39,932 nucleotides of DNA from positions 1 through 39,932 of IMG/VR virus record IMGVR_UViG_3300035111_000018. The stretch is one strand, 5' to 3'. This document shows, piece after piece, positions 36,931-39,932 of the stretch. The translations under genes and the position numbers were made by a program. Position 1 is the first letter of the stretch, and every line of letters starts with the position of its first letter. The notes beneath the pieces are model-generated. The model was not told where the DNA came from. It saw only the letters and a program-made list of their open reading frames with translations, and did not search any database. The DNA comes from a virus.

Positions 36931-37281
36931 ATGGCAGATACCAAAATTAGTAATGAGACAACGGCCAGTACATTGACGGGTGCTGAATTTATTCTTGGCG
37001 TTCAAGGTGGAGTTAATGTCAAGATTCCAGTATCGATGATTCTTGCTTACATGCAGTTGAGTTCGCTTATTACTTTAAAAGGAGACTTCAGTCTTGCTGG
37101 TAATCTTTTCCCTGGAACATCTGTTAAAAAGGGTTATCAATACTACATTACAGCAAGTAGCACAACATTGTTAGGGCATGATGGTGGAATTATTCCAATC
37201 GGTTCGTCAATCGTTGCCCGGGTTGATTCACCCTCAACAACATCTTATACAGACTGGTTAATATTAATGGGTCAATACTAA
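36931..37281 (+). CDS. Short tail appendage protein
   Basis: 116 residues: MADTKISNETTASTLTGAEF and ILGVQGGVNVKIPVSMILAY are typical starts of Bacteroidetes phage fibre proteins, with a strand-rich end (IPIGSSIVARVDSPSTTSYT). Probably attaches to or forms part of the fibre. No enzymatic motif. Confidence 0.65.
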   Translation: MADTKISNETTASTLTGAEFILGVQGGVNVKIPVSMILAYMQLSSLITLKGDFSLAGNLFPGTSVKKGYQYYITASSTTLLGHDGGIIPIGSSIVARVDSPSTTSYTDWLILMGQY

Positions 37282-37286
37282 AATTT

Positions 37287-37559
37287 ATGGCAGATATAGC
37301 AACTAACATGAACCCGAAACATAATCCGGTAACAACATTATTAGGAGGTGTTTTTATTTTAATAAGTGCTGCAATGTACATTGTTAAATACATCATTCCG
37401 GCTTTTGTGGTTTTGAAACAAGACATACCATACGATTGGTGGATACCGATCATTCCTTTAGTTATAGGGCTTGTTCTAGTATTTATGAATGATGACTATT
37501 TCGCAAAGATTTTCAATCGTGCTGATAAGATTGCAGGTAAAAAGACAGATACAAACTAA
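37287..37559 (+). CDS. Two-helix membrane protein among tail genes
   Basis: 90 residues. Two hydrophobic helices (GGVFILISAAMYIVKYIIPA; WWIPIIPLVIGLVLVFM) with a short DIPYD loop and a charged C-terminus (DDYFAKIFNRADKIAGKKTD). It resembles small phage holin-like proteins, lying between an appendage gene and the long fibre gene. The next ATG is two bases on. A second holin candidate or an infection-stage pore protein is possible; unproven. Confidence 0.65.
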   Translation: MADIATNMNPKHNPVTTLLGGVFILISAAMYIVKYIIPAFVVLKQDIPYDWWIPIIPLVIGLVLVFMNDDYFAKIFNRADKIAGKKTDTN

Positions 37560-37560
37560 C

Positions 37561-39932
37561 ATGAAAAAACTATTAATATTCATACTCACACTTTGTTCTA
37601 TTTCCGGCTTAAGTCAGATTTTAATTGATCCAAGTACCGGAAGTATAACAACAACAAAGTATAACACTGCTATTCAGGGCAAGGTAGTAGCGTCAGGAAC
37701 CGATACTTATACGCTATCATATTCCTTAATCACATCCTATACAGATGTTGCTTTAACTGTTCAATTCACAAATGCAAATACAGGTACATCCACATTAAAT
37801 ATAAATGGTATTGGGGCAACTACTATAAAAAAACAATCTGGTGGATCATTGGTAAATCTTTCTGCTAATGACATTGGCCCGAACGATAGGAAAGATATTT
37901 ATTACGATGGTACATTTTGGATTTTAAAGGGCGGAACAGGCGCTAGTACTTCAGGTACAGTTACGACAGTATCAGTTACAACGGCTAACGGGGTTTCTGG
38001 AAGTGTGGCAAATGCAACCACCACGCCGGCAATAAGCCTGACTTTAGGAGCGATTACCCCAACTTCGGTAAACGGCACTACATCAACAGAAATAGGCTAC
38101 GTTTCAGGCGTTACGTCAGCGATACAAACACAATTGAATAGTAAACAGGCATCAGGTAGTTATGCGGTTACGACTAACAACTTATCTGATCTTTCAAGTG
38201 CTTCAACAGCTAGAACTAATTTAGGTTTAGGAACAGCGGCTACAATTAGTTCAACGGCAGGAGGTGACCTATCAGGAACACTACCTAGCCCGACAGTTTC
38301 AAAGATTAAAGGAAACACAGTGCCCGCAGATGCCTCAGGAGTACTTACAAATGACGGCGCTGGTAATTTAACCTGGGGGGCATCCGGATCATCAGGAACG
38401 GTAACAAACATTGCCACTACAGCGCCTATTACAGGAGGCCCAATAACAACCACAGGAACTATCGGAATAAGTGACGCCACAACAGGAGCAAAGGGAGCTG
38501 CAAGCTTTAATAGTAACGACTTTGATGTTGCCAGCGGTGCTGTTACAATTGATTATGTTAATGGTCAGGCTGCCAGCGCAACTAATAACGGATTTATAAA
38601 TACAACTACTCAAACAATTGCTGGCGCGAAGACATTTTCAAGTACAATATCGGGATCTATTTCAGGTAATGCAGGAACGGCAACAACAGCATCTAATTTA
38701 TCAGGCACCCCTGCTTTACCTAATGGTACAACAGTAACGACCCAAACCCCAGGAGATGCTACCACAAAAATTGCTAATGATGCTTTTGTCAGCGCAGCTA
38801 TTACAGCCGCAGCATTACCAGCAGCAGACGCATCTCATGATGGCTATTTAACACAAACTGATTGGACTAATTTCAATAATAAACTTTCAGCCAATCAGAC
38901 AATAACATTTGCACCTACAGGGGATGTTACGGGGTCTACTACTGGCACTACATCTTTAACACCAGTATTTGCAATAGGTGTAGGAAAGGTGACTAATACG
39001 ATGTTAGCCGGATCAATAGATTTAACCTCTAAAGTAACAGGAGTATTGCCTATTGCAAATGGAGGAATAGGCTCAACTGTAGGAGCTTGGCTATTATCCG
39101 GAACGTCAAATATTGCAGGGAATACTACTCAATCAGGAGCATTCACCAATACATCAGCTTTAAACGGAGAACTTATTACACAAAATGCTTTATCATCTGG
39201 GCATATTCCAGCATTAAAAATAACACCAGGAACTCATACAGCAATGCAGCTGAGTACTGAATTTCCTGCATTTACATTAGAATCAGCTACTCAAACACAC
39301 GCCACAGGGACATTAACTACACAAAGAGATTTTTGGGCTAAAGCTCAAACACATGCATTTGCAGGCGCATCAACTTTAACAAATGCCTATACGGGATATT
39401 TTGAAAGGCCAATAGCTGGTACTAACGCGACAATAACACACCCTTATGCACTGGGCACCAATGGGGATGTTAAGATAGCATCAGCAACAGCAACTTCAAC
39501 AGATTATGTTTTGGAAGTAGTCACAAATACTAATACAAATGCTTTTAGAGTTACAGGCAATGCGATCACTCAGGTGGGTCAAATAAATTCATTTGGTACA
39601 GGAAATGGTATTGGTTTTAGTTCAGGTAATACGGCTTCGTCAGCATTTACATTCGGTCACCTGAATAACGTAGCTCTTAATTCAAATAACTTAATTAACA
39701 CTGCCGGATTATTAGCACTTACACAGAATAGCACATTAAACTGTACAATGCTACGATTAGCTCAGACTATAAATAATAGCGGATCTGGGCCTTACAATAT
39801 TTATGCTGTTCATTATATACCTACTGAAACATCATTGACAAGTACAAATCATTACAGTTTTGTATCTGATTCGCAGACGGCATTAGGAGGTACCGGTGGA
39901 GCAACTCCACATAGTTCATGGTTTGTAAATGG
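37561..39932 (+). CDS. Long tail fibre with signal-peptide-like start (3' partial)
   Basis: The ATG at 37561 opens a frame with no stop before the window edge: at least 790 residues. It begins MKKLLIFILTLCSISGLSQ, a Sec signal-like segment. It continues with Thr/Ser/Gly/Asn-rich fibre sequence: LSDLSSASTARTNLGLG (the phage-fibre NLGLG motif), SGTLPSPTVSKIKGNTVPAD, GVLPIANGGIG, and later strand-rich parts. No catalytic motif is visible within the window. The last bases can be joined to the fibre fragment at bases 1-1389 (see findings). This is the largest gene in the window. Confidence 0.85.
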   Translation, partial: MKKLLIFILTLCSISGLSQILIDPSTGSITTTKYNTAIQGKVVASGTDTYTLSYSLITSYTDVALTVQFTNANTGTSTLNINGIGATTIKKQSGGSLVNLSANDIGPNDRKDIYYDGTFWILKGGTGASTSGTVTTVSVTTANGVSGSVANATTTPAISLTLGAITPTSVNGTTSTEIGYVSGVTSAIQTQLNSKQASGSYAVTTNNLSDLSSASTARTNLGLGTAATISSTAGGDLSGTLPSPTVSKIKGNTVPADASGVLTNDGAGNLTWGASGSSGTVTNIATTAPITGGPITTTGTIGISDATTGAKGAASFNSNDFDVASGAVTIDYVNGQAASATNNGFINTTTQTIAGAKTFSSTISGSISGNAGTATTASNLSGTPALPNGTTVTTQTPGDATTKIANDAFVSAAITAAALPAADASHDGYLTQTDWTNFNNKLSANQTITFAPTGDVTGSTTGTTSLTPVFAIGVGKVTNTMLAGSIDLTSKVTGVLPIANGGIGSTVGAWLLSGTSNIAGNTTQSGAFTNTSALNGELITQNALSSGHIPALKITPGTHTAMQLSTEFPAFTLESATQTHATGTLTTQRDFWAKAQTHAFAGASTLTNAYTGYFERPIAGTNATITHPYALGTNGDVKIASATATSTDYVLEVVTNTNTNAFRVTGNAITQVGQINSFGTGNGIGFSSGNTASSAFTFGHLNNVALNSNNLINTAGLLALTQNSTLNCTMLRLAQTINNSGSGPYNIYAVHYIPTETSLTSTNHYSFVSDSQTALGGTGGATPHSSWFVN

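Noticed and set aside
38160-38613. Minus-strand frames inside the long fibre gene
   Set aside because: Pro/Val- or Ser/Cys-biased products that mirror Thr/Gly-rich fibre coding.

Overview
The window looks like most or all of a tailed, contractile-tail (myovirus-type) bacteriophage of a Bacteroidetes host. The host assignment rests on AT-rich DNA, two divergent promoters of the Bacteroidetes type (TTG, about 19-20 bases, TAnnTTTG), signal peptides ending in FGQ/LSQ, and gene families known mainly from Bacteroidetes phages (DUF6046 tail protein, the VHQIQNLYW-type small protein). No integrase, repressor or transposase was recognised, so I see no support for lysogeny or for Mu-style transposition, although several head proteins are Mu-like.

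Layout. (1) 1-2120, plus: the 3' part of a tail fibre with a LamG-like region and an SGNH hydrolase domain, then a secreted alpha/beta hydrolase. (2) 2166-5364, plus: a lysis region with a chain of small membrane proteins, a GH19-type endolysin and a two-membrane-segment coiled-coil spanin candidate. It is interrupted by one frameshifted minus-strand gene (4470-4738). (3) 16036 down to 5336, minus: one near-continuous early operon of about 35 small genes, many joined by ATGA stop/start overlaps. It encodes a replication-initiator-like protein, an SSB-like protein, MazG, YopX, two HNH nucleases, an N6-adenine methyltransferase with a G9 tract, a cysteine-triplet repeat protein and many unknowns. 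(4) 16037-16170: divergent promoters. (5) 16171-19383, plus: small regulatory or unknown genes and an unusually RNA-rich stretch (nested stem-loop, strong hairpin, long tRNA-like element, terminators), ending in terminase small subunit. (6) 19387-32488: a second tRNA-like element, terminase large subunit, Mu-like DUF1320, portal and MuF, baseplate J and a fibre, then a minus-strand lipoprotein metallopeptidase (moron), then protease/scaffold, major capsid, sheath and tube. (7) 32509-39932: tail chaperone with a -1 frameshift site, tape measure, DUF6046, hub, gpV-like and gpX-like proteins, and a very long tail fibre still open at the right edge.

The two window edges both fall inside tail-fibre reading frames. 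Counting the terminal GG once makes the two frames continuous, so the window may be a circularly permuted genome opened inside one large fibre gene; this is inference.

How it fits together: the leftward operon takes over replication and nucleotide metabolism, the rightward genes package DNA and build head and tail, and the left-end cassette degrades surface polymers and lyses the cell. The points most worth follow-up are the RNA-rich stretch with two tRNA-Leu-like elements of abnormal length, the G9 methyltransferase, the cysteine-triplet protein, the metallopeptidase moron, and more than a dozen coupled genes under 60 codons. All functional calls come from reading motifs by eye; no database search was run.
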